A stretch of DNA of 64,000 nt, from assembly GCA_029582165.1 (NCBI GenBank), contig CM055892.1:12876754-12940753 (forward strand), in the 5' to 3' direction. Position 1 is the stretch's first letter; every line of letters begins with the position of its first letter. The position numbers and the translations under genes are program-made. This document shows, piece by piece, positions 10,575 to 22,201 of this stretch. Source of the stretch: Portulaca oleracea. Lineage: Eukaryota; Streptophyta; Magnoliopsida; Caryophyllales; Portulacaceae. The notes beneath the pieces are model-generated. The model searched no databases and was not told where the DNA came from. It saw only the letters and a list, made by a program, of their open reading frames with translations.

Positions 10575-11060
10575 TACATCGCGACAAGGGTGTCACGGGC
10601 GCGACGCAGTGTGTCACGGTCGCGGCGTTTTCTTCTGGGCGTGCTTCAATTTCTTTTGGAGAACTTTGTCGCGAGCGTGATGCTTGGGGTCGCGGCCATG
10701 ACATATCAACCCTTCAGGAGTCACGGCCGTGACCGGGCGAAATCCAAAATCTTCTTCTCGCGATGTCACGACCGTGACGCTCCTTGTCGCGGTCGTGACG
10801 CTGTTGCTGAGAGAAATGGGCTTCTTGGGCATAATGGTCGCGACTCACATGTCACGAGCGTGATAGCTCTCGGTCAATCTGGCCTTGGGAGATGCTGAGG
10901 GAGTCACAGTCGTGGTAATGTCACGACCACGACATCCTTGTTGGGGCAGATGCGTCCACGGATGTCACGATCGTGACACACAGGTCACAAGCGTGGCATC
11001 CCTCGATCACGTTAGCCTTGACAAGGGTGAGGGAGTCACGGGTCGGGCGTGATAGCCCTG
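10575..11060. repeat. array of CG-rich GTCACG..CGTGAC palindromes in the gypsy LTR
   Basis: More than ten variants of TCACGnnCGTGA occur in about 490 bp, some perfect: TGTCACGATCGTGACA at 10963-10978 and TCACGGCCGTGA near 10720. The GC content is far above the surroundings. Confidence 0.85.
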
Positions 11061-11370
11061 TCATGGCCGCAATGTCCCTGATAAAATCTCTTTTGAGGTT
11101 TTTCTTGATCTTAAACTTGATTCCCTCCTCATCTTTAGCTCGGGGAGTCTTGAATGTCCCCCGAGACTCGGTCTCGAGTCGGTTTTGCTTGATTGTCTTC
11201 GAACCCGACCTCTTTTCGACTTATTTCGCTCAAATCGACCCAAATGTATATTTTCCGGGACAAAACCTACAAAGGAAATAAAAACGCATAAGATTAACAC
11301 TTTTAATAAGGGAACGGTCACAAAAGCTTAAGCAAAATAGCGATATTTAGGCTCAAAACGAGCCTAAACA

Positions 11371-13105
11371 GTATTTCAAGACCAACGTTTAAGGTATTTT
11401 TCCTGACTCATTAGGCTACATTTTTCACTGGGAAGGTTTAGTTAAAATATATTTAAATTTAGGTGAAAATAATGCCCTAATTCAGGCAAGTTCATGCATA
11501 TATGAAGGACTAGTTTCTTGATATTTTAATTAAATATCATTTGCTTAACTACCTTATTCTTGGAGTATGGTTTAGTTGCAACAAAGGGGACCTTCTCGAA
11601 GTATAAAATGTAGATGAATAAACTTGGATTTTCCTTGAAACTTTCATAAAAAACTCCCTTGATTTTGCTATCCCTTCTTCCTCAAAGCATGGTTTGTTAT
11701 CATTCAAAGTTTGAAACCAAATGAGGTTTAAAGTGAGTTAGTGTTTGAGTGCTTTCAAAATAAGAGTAGATCATGATCGTGCTTTATGTTGAGTGTCCTA
11801 GTGTCCACAATGGAATACTTGTTACATATTTGTTGCTATTTTTTTGGTACTCTAATCACTAATATTCTCTCCCTATGCATGGAAATAGTAGTGATATGAC
11901 TAGGTGCCAAAGTGTAGCCCTTTTTGTTACTTTTTTTTAAGCGTATGCTAATATAGAATGTTACATAATTGATCAATTCTATTGAGAAATATTGAGGGGG
12001 GAGGGGGGAGTGTTATTTTGGCGGCTTATTTTCGGCCCTCGTGACCTAAGGTGAGGTTCGAAATTTTGTCCCAAAAGTTAACTAGGTGACTTGATGGAAA
12101 TTTTCGGAAGAATATGGGTGATTTCAATTCTGATTTCATAATGAAAACTTACGAAATTTGCCGTAAGGTTTCAACCTTGAACGAATGTTGGGACTTGATC
12201 TTAATGAAAGGGACATTTAGACGTGGGAAGGCCATTGCCGAAGTCACAAGAATTTATTCGTCGCGTTTCATTGATGGTCAAATCTTCCGCGCATTCCATC
12301 TTACTGTTAGATTTCCTCACACGTATGTATATCGCCTAAATTGCTATCTTCAAAAAAAAAAAAAGAAAATAATTATTTTATACCTGGGGGTTAGAATGAG
12401 GTAGTTATACATAGTTTAGGTCAATTGGGTTCTGGGACATGGGAGATTAGGGTTTTTATTTTTATTATGATTTTTTCTTTTCTACCTAATATACTAAGGT
12501 TACGTGAGTTGAAATATAAATTAGGCCCAAAAATTGAAATTAACTATCAATTATCTCGATTTCTCTTAGAATCTCTTCTTTTCTTTTTTAATTAAATCAT
12601 TTTCTAAATTATTAAAACACTCTTTTTGTATTTTCTTTTCTAATTAACCAAATAAGAGAATTTCACACATATAAAGGGTATATAAAACTATATAATTTTA
12701 TGGCTGAATAATGGACTAATAATTAACCACAACCTCACACCCGATTAGTACTTCTGAACTAAGCAAATATGAGGGGGAAATACAATTTTTAATATGTAAT
12801 TCGGTCTTGGAGCACTCTTTTAAACAAAAAGTAATGATTCCCCTTTAAATTAAAGTGAAATCATAACCGAAAAATTACTTTAGTTGTCCCTATGTTCTTC
12901 TACAGGTTTATCCATACTATACGTGTTAATAACTAAATTTAGATTATTTGAAGTCACTGATAAAGACGGAACTCAGAAGAGTTATTTCACTATTATTATA
13001 CGTTACATGGAAAGGATTATACTGATATCATAGCCTACAAAGAATGAAATAATGATAATCTAGGAAACCATCAAGTAACAAATAACTAAGCCTGTTGTAA
13101 TATCT
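11371..13105. other. intergenic between gypsy LTR and XTH-b
   Basis: AT-rich sequence with homopolymer runs and a G-rich patch near 11997-12010. An open frame at 12114-12404 has no recognisable domain and runs into a poly-Lys stretch from an A-run, so it is not called. Otherwise nothing seen. Confidence 0.45.
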
Positions 13106-14187
13106 CTATAAAGCTGTGCACTCCTTGGGAAGGCCTTGGGGAAACCTGTGTTTGTCAGTGCAGTAATTGTAAATCATGTAGTTGTTCTGGACCCACTTCA
13201 TCCTTGCTTGGCTGGTGGTGTCAAGCTCCTGTGTCAACCATGCATTATTACTCCTAGTCCTAGAGGCTGAAGTAGTTGAAGCACAAGAAGATTTTCCATT
13301 TTTGAAAACACAAGCATTTGCATTGAAGTTCCTGTAAGATGCTGTGAATGGTGCTTTTGACCAGTCTGTCTTGACCCTTCCCCCTTGTGTTGCCCAGTCA
13401 TCTGCATTCCACAGGCTTGAGTATATCCTCATTGGTTGACTCTTTGGGAAAGGTACCCCAATTGATTCCAAGTTCTTGAATTCTCTAATTGGTGTCCCAT
13501 CAACTGAAAATCTGAAACACACATGCATGTCAAACTGTGAGCTTATTGTTATATACATTGGCAATTACTACTATTGCATCAGTGTGAAGTTGCATATATA
13601 TATATATATATACTTACATGATTCTTTGGGGGTTCCAGAGGATGGAGTATGTGTGGAAATCAGCAGTTGGGTCGAACCACAGGTGAAACTGCTGTTCCCT
13701 ACCACCTTTCCCCTGACTGAAGACATTTGTGTGGAGTGTGTAAGGCTGACCAGACACATTCCCCAGGAACTCAAAGTCTATCTCATCATGGGTTGGACCT
13801 TGGGAAGATAACTGCATGATTGAGGAACTAGCTAGTATTACAAAATTAATTGTTGAGTTAAATATGTTAAAGAGCAAATGGTTTTCATCATAAGAATAAG
13901 AAACTTACATAATAAGCAGTGACAGTTCCAGCAGAGTTTCCAGAGACAAGCTTGAGCTGCATGTCAATTCTTCCAAAAAGGTACTCATTCTTGGACTGGA
14001 ATCCAGAGCCAGAAGGCTTGTCAAGTGTAAGAGTAAGCATCTGACCATTGTTCAGAATCTTTCCCCGCCCATCACCCCAACTGATGTCAAAGTCTCTGTA
14101 GAAGTTGCCAGCAGCAGAGGAAGCAGCAAACAGAGAAGAAATGAGGAGGAATAAATAAGTGGAACTAAAAACAGGTGAAGCAGCCAT
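13106..14187 (-). CDS. XTH: XTH-b: xyloglucan endotransglucosylase/hydrolase, intact
   Basis: Three exons on the minus strand, 14187-13909, 13811-13618 and 13511-13106, encode 292 residues, the usual XTH length. The start is the ATG before AASPVF; the frame runs further up but without an ATG. Order: signal peptide (to about residue 28, ending SSAAGNF), GH16 beta-sandwich with [13 protein letters not shown], nucleophile and acid/base motif [11 protein letters not shown] (E103, D105, E107), N-glycosylation site NVS, then [43 protein letters not shown], and the XTH C-terminal extension with paired Cys and KECTAL. It should be secreted and act on cell-wall xyloglucan. All catalytic residues are present. 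Except for its first 12 or so codons and the last codons, it is virtually identical to XTH-c, introns included. A TATA box (TATATAAA) lies about 135 bases upstream. Confidence 0.96.
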
Positions 14188-14321
14188 GATTGGTAACCAA
14201 ATGGTAACTAGGTTCACTTTTAGTTTTGAAATGGATGGATTTTGGTGGTAAAGGTGATATAATAATGTTGAGTGGATAAAGTGAAGAGTGAGATGTGTAG
14301 AGGAGGGTCATGGGGTTGGAT

Positions 14322-14329
14322 TTATATAA
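14322..14329 (-). promoter_or_regulatory. TATA box of XTH-b
   Basis: The minus strand reads TTATATAAA, about 135 bases upstream of the XTH-b ATG; the downstream leader is C- and A-rich. Confidence 0.65.
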
Positions 14330-14393
14330 GTGTAAAGGAGTAAGCTGGAGAAAGGTGGGTAGGATTAGGATAGGAAGGTTACATTGAGAAAAT

Positions 14394-14487
14394 GAAGGGT
14401 GAAACAGCTGGGTTTTGGAGTTGTAGTAGTAAATGAATGACATGGGAAAATGGGTAGTATCAAAAAGCAGTAAAGGGAGTGGGGACT
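14394..14487 (-). promoter_or_regulatory. conserved XTH promoter blocks (XTH-b copy)
   Basis: AACCCAGCTGTTTCACCCTTC (first 20 bases meant; minus strand, 14394-14414) and TAGTCCCCACTCCCTTTA (14471-14487), each matching XTH-a and XTH-c. The distal block ends 300 bases before the ATG. Confidence 0.65.
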
Positions 14488-15118
14488 ACAAATTTACGTC
14501 AGCAATCCTGTGGTTGGCCCGCTGCTCTATTTTGTATTATTGCACTTCTGAGCTGCTGCCTAGCTGTGCGTTTTGGTTATTATACCACACACGCTTCAAC
14601 TTTATTTTCACATCAATTTCTTGTCTCCATTCTAGCTGATTGGCCCGCTGTTGCTCATATCAAACACGCTTTAACCTTATTTTGAATATTTTATTACTAT
14701 TTGAAGTCAAACTCAACACTTCATTCCCTCAAAAAAATACAAAAAAACAACACTTCAATAAGCATGGCCAGTGCAGGGGTATGCCTAATTGATTTTTCAG
14801 TGTTCTCAGGTTTAAGCTATTCATATTAATGAATTTTATCTAGCTTTTAAAGTTTATTTAAAGTACTTTGACTTTTTTCTTAAATTTAAAAGCATCTTAA
14901 AATATTTTAAATGATAACTTTAGCACAATTGCTTTTCTTCTGACACATAATACAAATCTTTTCAAAATTGAAAAACAACTACAGTCTTGGACAAAATATT
15001 TGTTAAAGCTAAGCTATTAATTTTTCGTAAAATATTTTACTTTTATGTTCTGATTTTTTTTTTGAGAAATATGTTCTGGATTGTTACAATCACTTTACTA
15101 CAATTCTAAGTTCGTATT

Positions 15119-15332
15119 CATTACATCCGTCCTAAAACGCCATTATTCGACTAAATTTCACCATCTGATTCTTCATGAATCAGAATGAGTTATAATATAA
15201 AATTACCGTCATTATAGTTTTTAGTAAATTATCTTTCTAATGGGGTTAATTTCATATATTTTAACTCATTATTAGGAGTAATTAACGGTCAAAATTTAGT
15301 CAAAGGACAAATATTTTGAAACGGAAGTAGTA
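15119..15332. mobile_element. Stowaway-like MITE, diverged
   Basis: Ends are ACATCCGTCCTAAAACGCCA and, on the other strand, TACTTCCGTTTCAAAATATT, both like the CTCCCTCCGTCCCA class of Stowaway termini. Interior includes paired GACTAAATTT/AAATTTAGTC. About 210 bp. Confidence 0.65.
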
Positions 15333-15442
15333 CTAAACAGTACTAACTAGGAAGAAAATTATTTTAATACCCTTAAAATTTACCTTCGATTTTTTCTCTT
15401 AACATAATTAATATGTCATCATGATTTTAACTAATACTAAGG

Positions 15443-15444
<2 letters not shown>

Positions 15445-15499
<55 letters not shown>
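15445..15499. repeat. (AT)n microsatellite
   Basis: An uninterrupted TA dinucleotide run of about 55 bases. Confidence 0.97.
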
Positions 15500-15505
<6 letters not shown>

Positions 15506-15639
15506 TTCAATAAGTTTGGCCAATGCAGGAATATATATGCCTAATTGATTTTTCAATGTTATCAGGTTTAAGCTATTAATATAGGATTATTTAAAATCCA
15601 TGATATTTAGCCCTTTGATTTGATGGCGTCTCATCAAAA

Positions 15640-15709
15640 TACTCCCTCTGTTTCATATTAATTGTGATAATATTGATTTCACGGTCCCTATGAACATAAT
15701 AAGGGAGTA
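15640..15709. mobile_element. short Stowaway-like remnant
   Basis: TACTCCCTCTGTTTCAT at the left and AAGGGAGTA at the right form a short inverted pair about 70 bp apart. This is compatible with an internally deleted MITE. Confidence 0.45.
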
Positions 15710-16195
15710 CAATTTTTCATTTTATGTGGTTATAGGCCCACCATGCTTAGCAAAATTAATTAAACTTAATTAGAGAGTTTTAACCGTTACCTGAACTTAG
15801 TTGCGTTGGATATCTGACATTCTTCGGCTTCCAGGTTACAAAGATGACTAATATCAACCCCGCCGACCTTAGATCAAGCACATCACAGATCTGTTTCGTT
15901 TCCTACCTCAGACCATAGTCACTAATTCAATTTATTTAGTTTTTAAAGGATAGTGGAACTTTAATCAAGAAATTATAATATTTAAAGCATAAGGTTCAAT
16001 TGGATAACATTCCCTACTGAGAAACTTCTTTTTTTGAAAGCTTGAAAATGGAAATATTACAATTGAAATGCTTAATGAGAACTAGACTTCTAAGATCATA
16101 AAAGAAGTTTGCTTATGGAGAAATGGTGACTTCCAATTTATCTCTTTGCTCAAGACTGCTCAAATTATCGTGCCTTCAACACACACGTACCTCCC

Positions 16196-16203
16196 CTTTT
16201 ATA
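16196..16203 (-). promoter_or_regulatory. pararetrovirus TATA box
   Basis: The minus strand reads CTCTATAAAAGGGGAGG, a strong TATA context like that of caulimovirid pregenomic promoters. In the integrated linear form it points out of the element, towards XTH-b, whose ATG is about 2.0 kb downstream on the same strand. Confidence 0.6.
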
Positions 16204-16569
16204 GAGGAGTTTCACACACCTTGGATGCCCTAGTGGCTTTAGTATCATCATTACAGATACAGACATCTACAGTACAAACATGTGATTCTTACAAACTCAA
16301 TATTACAAATTTTAAATAACAACCACTCTATTTTATTAGTGGTACCACAGTAGCTTGCAGGTCATAATGTTTGTGAGACTGTCAAAGATGTTTTACGCTC
16401 TCAAGTTGTACAAATTAAAATCTTCTCCTTTATCTTGCTCCACTGGATTGTATTTATCAAAGAGTTCTTGAAGATAAGATTTTCCTTCTTCTGATAAGAA
16501 TTCTCCAGCTCCGATTTTTAACATATATTCATACACATCTTCAGATTTAGCTCTGTTAAGATCAACAAG

Positions 16570-17428
16570 TTAGTCAAACTTCTTTGGATAGGTGAAGGTA
16601 GTGTTACCAAAATGGATAATCCTATATCCTCTATCAATATCTAGCCATAGATGGTGCATTAACTTGTAAAATTCAGTTGCTCTTGCTTTCGAAGGATGAA
16701 TTACTTTTTCTCTTCTTTCTGGAAACCACTCTTCTTTTGTAAGATATCCTCCAGATGTATCTTCGACTCTAATCAGATAATGGGTAAGACTGATCTTATC
16801 TCCATTGTACTCAATATTAACGCATTCATAGAAAGTAATCGCCCATCCTGCAACTTTTCTTACTTCTGGTGAATGAATTTTGTGCACCCTTCTAAATACA
16901 AATTTCTGGAATTTTGTAAATTTTGGAAATAATGTTCCTTCTGGATTAGGGACAACATGGCCTTCATTAGTCCAGAATCTCTTACCATCCCATATTCCCA
17001 AGCCTTCATGATTGTATCATTTGGAGGGGTAGTATTAGGGCAGAAGTGTACTTTTCCTACTCCAGAAAAACCTAAGAAACTAACATTTTTTCCCCGAGCT
17101 CTCCAGACTTCACGGTTATAATATCTCAAGGGATCCATGACCGATGCATACCACTCATGAAACCAATTTTTTCCAGCTTTCTTGTAATAAAACTCTGAAT
17201 ATCATAACAACTTTCGAGATAATTAATCTGAAGTTCATCGAGACTAAATTTCTCGGCTATCAGATATTCAACATAACTAAAAATAAACATGCATCTTTTC
17301 TTTTTATTTTTTCTAAGATTACTTAGAACGAATCTACCAAGAGGTGACACCCTTCCTAGTAATTCGAGTAACTGGCGTTCTGCTTCATCCGCTTGTCGGC
17401 GCAAGACATTCACCATGTTGAATTCCAT
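16570..17428 (-). pseudogene. pararetrovirus 3' ORF, function not recognised
   Basis: Three overlapping open frames (17428-17126, 17138-16860, 17001-16570) follow one another and look like one ORF split by frameshifts. The first part is helical and Leu/Glu-rich; the last part has a run of aromatic-rich beta-like sequence ending TYPKKFD. The position after RNase H matches the transactivator/viroplasmin ORF of related viruses, but I could not confirm a signature, so the role is inferred from position only. Confidence 0.55.
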
Positions 17429-17765
17429 TGGCTAATTCTCGCGTCAGACTGTCTGCTAATGAATTCTTCGAACCCTATATGTGTTCAATAGAGAAAGAAA
17501 ACTGGTTAAGCAATAATTGCCAATGCAGGAGTCTCACTTGCGTTTGCATATTTGATAAATTCTTTTTGACAAAGCCAAGAATGCCTTTACAATGAGTTTG
17601 GATTAGAAATTCTTTAAGGGCTAAAAAGATTAAAAACTTTTCAATTCCTCTTATGATAGCAAGAATTTAATTTTTCATGGTAGTGTAATTGCATTCAGCC
17701 TTATTAAAACTTCCACTGCAATATTTGCAGAGACGTTCTCCTTCTTTGATTTTGAGTATTGCACT
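17410..17765 (-). pseudogene. pararetrovirus RNase H region with stops
   Basis: Directly after RT. A Cys-containing segment (CKYCSGSFNKAECNY) is followed by an FLIQTHCKG block and then a conserved tail (NSLADSLTREL) typical of the RNase H C-terminal helix. At least two in-frame stop codons interrupt it. RNase H would remove the RNA template during reverse transcription. Confidence 0.7.
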
Positions 17766-18860
17766 CTAGTGCTCATTGCTAGCATCTGTCTCAAGAATCA
17801 AATCATCTTCTTCGTTCGGCAAATTAAGGATTTGAAGATTTTGACATAAATTTTTTAGATTCCTTACAAGCAATGAATCATTCAAAGTCCAATTCCACTC
17901 AACATCTTTTTTAAGTTTTCTTTGCAAAGTCTTTCTCAACTTTGCTAGATCCTTAATAAAATCTGATGCATAGGTGAGACACCCTAAAAATCTTTCTAGC
18001 TGTTTTCTATTCTCAATTTTTTCAGGAAACTTTTCTATTTTTTCTAGGATGTGTTTTTGCAGAATGACTTGTCCAACTTTTATTTGTAATCCAAAAAATT
18101 CTATTTCTTGCTCAACATAGACACACTTGTTTTCTCCAAGGATAATTCCATGGTTGATGCACTTTTGAGTTACCGCTAAGAGATCATCCTTGTGTTGTTC
18201 AATAGTTTTAGAGAAAATAAGGATATCATCAATATACACCAAACAACAATGACTGAGATCTTTGAAGATCTTATCCATTCTCCTCTGGAATATTTGAGGT
18301 GCATTCTTAAGACCAAATGGCATGACTAACCATTCATAATGCCCTTGAGGAGCACTAAAGGCTGTTAAAGGAATGCTTTCTTCGTCCATTTTTATCCGCC
18401 AATAGCCATTTAAGAGAACCATAAGGCTCCTTGGATTCTATTAAAGAGAACTTTTTTGTTTGGAATATAGTATCCATCGAAGATTATGCTATCATTAAGA
18501 TGTTTGTAGTTGATGACCATTCTAGCTTTCCTCTTTTCTCTTCAGCATGATTTCTAACCATGAACGCAAGACTTGTATGACTACTCTTGCTATCCTTGAT
18601 AAGTTGTTTATCTAAAAGCTCTTTTATTTGTTTCTTAAACTCTTGGATATCTTGGTGTGTATACACCATCTGTTTAACCCTGATAATGGTATTGAGATAT
18701 ATAAACTGATAGTAGCATAGGTTTTATCTTTATCCCAAAATGTTAAAGGGTTGTCAGAATAGAGTTCTTTGCATAACTCTTCTTGTTGTTTTTCAATTTG
18801 TTCTTTAACAGACAACTCTAGAAGTGAAATAGTCAATGCTACTTCTTTTTGAGTTGGCAC
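17766..18860 (-). pseudogene. pararetrovirus reverse transcriptase, frameshifted
   Basis: The palm is clear: MPFGLKNAPQIFQRRMD, then YIDDILIF (18236-18213), then the connection block (FLGCLTYASDFI) and a NLPNEEDDLILETDASNEH end (quoted part: LILETDASNEH). The YIDD catalytic box is intact. N-terminal RT motifs lie in other frames at 18669-18484 and 18860-18624, so there are frameshifts near 18.54 and 18.69 kb plus a small loss near 18.42-18.48 kb. The enzyme cannot be made as one chain. Confidence 0.9.
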
Positions 18861-18916
18861 TACTTTTCACCACGCTGGTTGCGCGAAAAATCTATTGTTT
18901 GGTGGGTATATGCCTG

Positions 18917-19768
18917 TTATAGCTTTTTAATAGGTACTGAATGACCATCTATTGTGAAGATAATTTGTTGAATGGTTTGGGTACAAAAAGAATATAATCT
19001 TTGGAAGTTATTTCCAATGATCATATCATGTGATGGTTGGTTTGTTGCCCAAATTATTGGAATTACACACTTGACTCCTCCCATTTCTATAGTTAAACCT
19101 TCGATAACTTCACTATGGGTCATAACACTATTATCCGCAATCCTCACTTGCAAAGGATGTTTTGCTGTTTTCCATAAATATTCATGAAATAGTGTCTTCT
19201 TGCCAAAGCATACTGAACATCCACTATCTATGTATGCACATAGTTTATATTGGTCAATTCCTTCAATGTATACTTTTATAGGAATATATATGCTATTGGA
19301 ATTGGTTTTGGTGACCTCATAATGATTTTCTATATGCATGTTCAGTTCTGGTGTTTCTTTAACTAGTTCATCCTCATATATAGGTTCACTTATAGTTCTA
19401 GTTTTGTAGCCAATGATTTTTCTATCTAGACTGGTTGTTCTATCTAGACAAGATCTTGAAGAATCAAAACTCATTCTATTCATTTTCGAAGTCATATTTA
19501 CTGCATCATCATCTCTTGATACTAGTTTATCTCTAACCGATGAGATTTCTCCCCAATCAAATTTAGTACTCATATTCCTTAATAATTGAGGTTTTATGGT
19601 GATTTTACCATCTTCATTAATCTTAATAACATTTTTCTTGTCAATTTTGGTTGGATTAGAGAAACTATCAATCCAAGAACGTTCTATCCTGATATCTTGA
19701 GGATTTGATTTTATCCTCTGAGTTTTCTGTTTAGGCTCGGGACTCTCAAACTGTTTAGTTTCTATCAT
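18917..19768 (-). pseudogene. pararetrovirus protease region with variable linker
   Basis: A 283-codon open frame. The first 150 residues are a hydrophilic linker rich in Lys, Asp and Ser. The aspartic protease follows: YIDSGCSV (Asp near 19228) with the DSG catalytic triad, then a beta-rich segment to IIGNNFQ. It would cleave the viral polyprotein. It is separated from RT by at least one frame change. Confidence 0.82.
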
Positions 19769-19819
19769 AGTAACTTTTGTCTTTGGATCTATGGTATTAT
19801 CTAACTTGTAGATAATTTT

Positions 19820-20215
19820 TCAGAATATCCTAAGTAAATAACCACCTTGTTTCATATCCATACCAACCGTTTTTATCTTTAGAGATAAAAAGTTTGTGGC
19901 AAAGTTATCTTTAAGACTAGCATAATATCCCGTTCTACAGTTGAAACCAGCTGATCCATTACGTAAATTAGTCTTTATGCCAGTAATCATAATCTGATTA
20001 TGAAATTTATTGTGTCTAATATCACAAAGCAAAGCATAAAGATCTATATCCTTACCATAATGTTGTAATGGAGTTATCTGGATTTGCACACTTTCTACAT
20101 GGATATATCTATATTTTCTATCCTTGTTGTGCCTCAGAATATTTTCCCAATTGATTAGGTTTACTTCTCCAACATCATACTCAGAATCTTTAATTTCTAA
20201 GTCCCCTTCCATCAT
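19820..20215 (-). pseudogene. pararetrovirus movement-protein-like (30K superfamily) region
   Basis: A 131-codon open frame with the 30K-type core: an IHVESVQIQITPL beta strand, DIRHNKF with the near-invariant Asp, a GSAGFNCR turn, and a C-terminal LSLKIKTVGMDMKQG block. Such proteins open plasmodesmata for virus spread. Assignment rests on motif pattern and on its place between coat and protease. It is cut by stops at both ends. Confidence 0.65.
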
Positions 20216-20542
20216 TTCACAAACATATTTGACTTTAACTGAAAGATGATTTTTTGTAGATCATATCCTTTTGGAGAATTGGAATTATCCAATCACCTTT
20301 AACTTCTTCACCATGATTTTCATCATCTACTATGAATTCTTCTCTTTGTAAGTCTCCTAAACTTACTGAATTACCTTCCATCATATGACTAGTATCTTCA
20401 TAATCAGAATCAGATTCATCATCTATGACGATTTCAACAATACTTTGTTATTGCTAAAGGCAAGTTCAAAGGCTTCTTCTTCAGTTATTTCGTCATACTC
20501 AAGATTCCTAAAGTTTCTATCAACTTATGATATTTCTTATTT

Positions 20543-22145
20543 TTACACTCATTAACATAGTGACCAACTTCACCACAAGCCCAACATTTACAATTACTTT
20601 TGCCTGTGGGGCAGTAAGTGCTCTTTCTTAAAAATCTTCTTTTCTTTGGGGCTCATTTCTTGGTATATTGCTTTCTCCTAAGTTTTTCACCTCTTTGTTT
20701 ATTAAAAACCTTTTTCTTATAACCTCTTTTTTGTTCAAAGGCTCCCCACCTATGTAGAGTATCCCAACAGAATAGGAATTGTTTCTTCATGGTATGCTGT
20801 TTTTTGATATTTAGACATTGATCGGTGACCCACCTTCTAATAAAGGCACATCTCATACTAAGAGTACCGGTATGTTCAGGATTCTTTTTCAACCATTCTT
20901 CAAAGTTCTCTTGGATAATGGAATTTATGGGATAAGGTTGTTTATCATAAAACATAGCCAAATTCGTAGGGTTACGACCAATTTTATAATAAAAGTAACT
21001 AAACTCATTAATATAATGCTTTAGATATCTCATATCTAGAATTTCTATACTAACAAGTTTTTGTTGATATTCTCTTATCTTTTCTTCTATTTCTAAATTA
21101 ATCCCAATGAACTCCGTACCAATCTGCCACTGTTCCTGTAAAACTGTGTTCTAAATAATTTAGAAAGTTTTTAGATGTCCAGTTGGCATTTAGATTGAGA
21201 ACACTACTCATACCCCTCTTCCAATGTTCAAATATTTCTTCCCTGTTACGGACTTCATCTAGATTTAACATGTACCCAGTTTGACTTATGGGAGTAAGAC
21301 TAACTCCTTCATGAAGAGGTTGATATAAGGTTTTAAAGGAAAATGGCTTAGTTCATCCAGCCGTATTATTTCTTGTTTGGAAATATCTATTATTACTACG
21401 GCTAGATTCACCAAAATTTTGAGGTAATGGTATTACATGGACTTGGTTTGTTTCAAGTTCTTCCCCAGTTTCATTCTCCTTGGATATTTTGCTCAATCTC
21501 TCTCTAACCTCATCTAGAGGTATAACCTTCATATCTTCTAATTTGATTAAGTTCATTTGTTGGTAGATTTCTTCTTCGATTAGCACATAATTGACATCTT
21601 TAATATTATTATTACTCTCCTCTTCTAACAATATCTGTTTTCAGCGACAACAGTCATGATATTATTAAGAGTTTCTCCTTATTTCTATTTCGAATAACCC
21701 ATGGAGTTCCTTCAAACTAAGATTTTGAAGTTCCTTCGTCATCTCTTTCTTGATTATTAGCAGATTCTTCTTCTTCTTCTTCTTCTTCTTCTCTTTTAGC
21801 AGCCTCAACAAGTTTTGGTGCTTTTTTCTTAAGAAAATGCAAAGGGAAAGGAACTTTGTTTTGTTGATTTTGGAAAGGATATTTATTTTTATAAGCAATA
21901 CTGGGATTACTTAAACTTTTATACTCAATCACTCGATGTCTTGAATCGTTTAACAAACTTATATAGGAAGTATGAGCAAACTTGTTTAAAGCTCTTACTT
22001 CACTTCTAAGTGCTTCTAAATCTTTTTTAAGGTCTAAACTTAAATCAAAGATAGAATTTAACTGAGCTCCTACCCCGCTTGTCCGATCTGGATTATGGAC
22101 GATATGAGCAAATTCAGGATAAGGACAATGGGTGAGGTCATTAAT
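20543..22145 (-). pseudogene. pararetrovirus coat-protein-like region with zinc knuckle
   Basis: Several open pieces in succession: 22145 to 21665 (helical N-terminus followed by a poly-Glu run), 21631-21353, about 21180-21110, and 21033-20653. The last leads into a basic stretch and then a CCHC knuckle, CWACGEVGHYVNEC, near 20584-20543. Helical core, basic tail and knuckle are the layout of caulimovirid capsid proteins. Multiple stops and frame changes show decay. Confidence 0.75.
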
Positions 22146-22201
22146 TACTAATTAATATATTTTTAAATTTACTAATTATAATTAGTGAAGTTTATCACAT
22201 G

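Larger units (their letters stand above)
8647..11370 (-). mobile_element. Ty3/gypsy retrotransposon, 5' LTR plus gag, truncated
   Basis: Read on the minus strand: a 5' LTR (11370-9573), a decayed primer-binding site, then gag (9333 downward) that breaks off near 8647. The LTR ends are TGTTTAG and CTAAACA. No pol or 3' LTR is present, so this is a 5' remnant. Confidence 0.88.
9573..11370 (-). repeat. gypsy 5' LTR, 1.8 kb
   Basis: 1798 bp bounded by TGTTTAG/CTAAACA. It contains a TATA box on the minus strand (TATAAATA, 10523-10530) and, just upstream of it in element sense, a GC-rich array of short palindromes (about 10575-11060). The next bases (9572 downward) hold a decayed primer-binding site. 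Confidence 0.85.
14749..15582. repeat. pair of about 82-bp diverged direct repeats around a MITE and a TA run
   Basis: Copy one (14749-14829) and copy two (15500-15582) share ACTTCAATAAG, GGCCA.TGCAGG, GCCTAATTGATTTTTCA and CAGGTTTAAGCTATT. They flank about 670 bp containing a Stowaway-like MITE and a (TA)n tract. Confidence 0.75.

Noticed and set aside
12114..12404. 97-codon open frame on the plus strand
   Set aside because: No recognised domain, low-complexity Lys run from poly-A, and no splice or promoter context.
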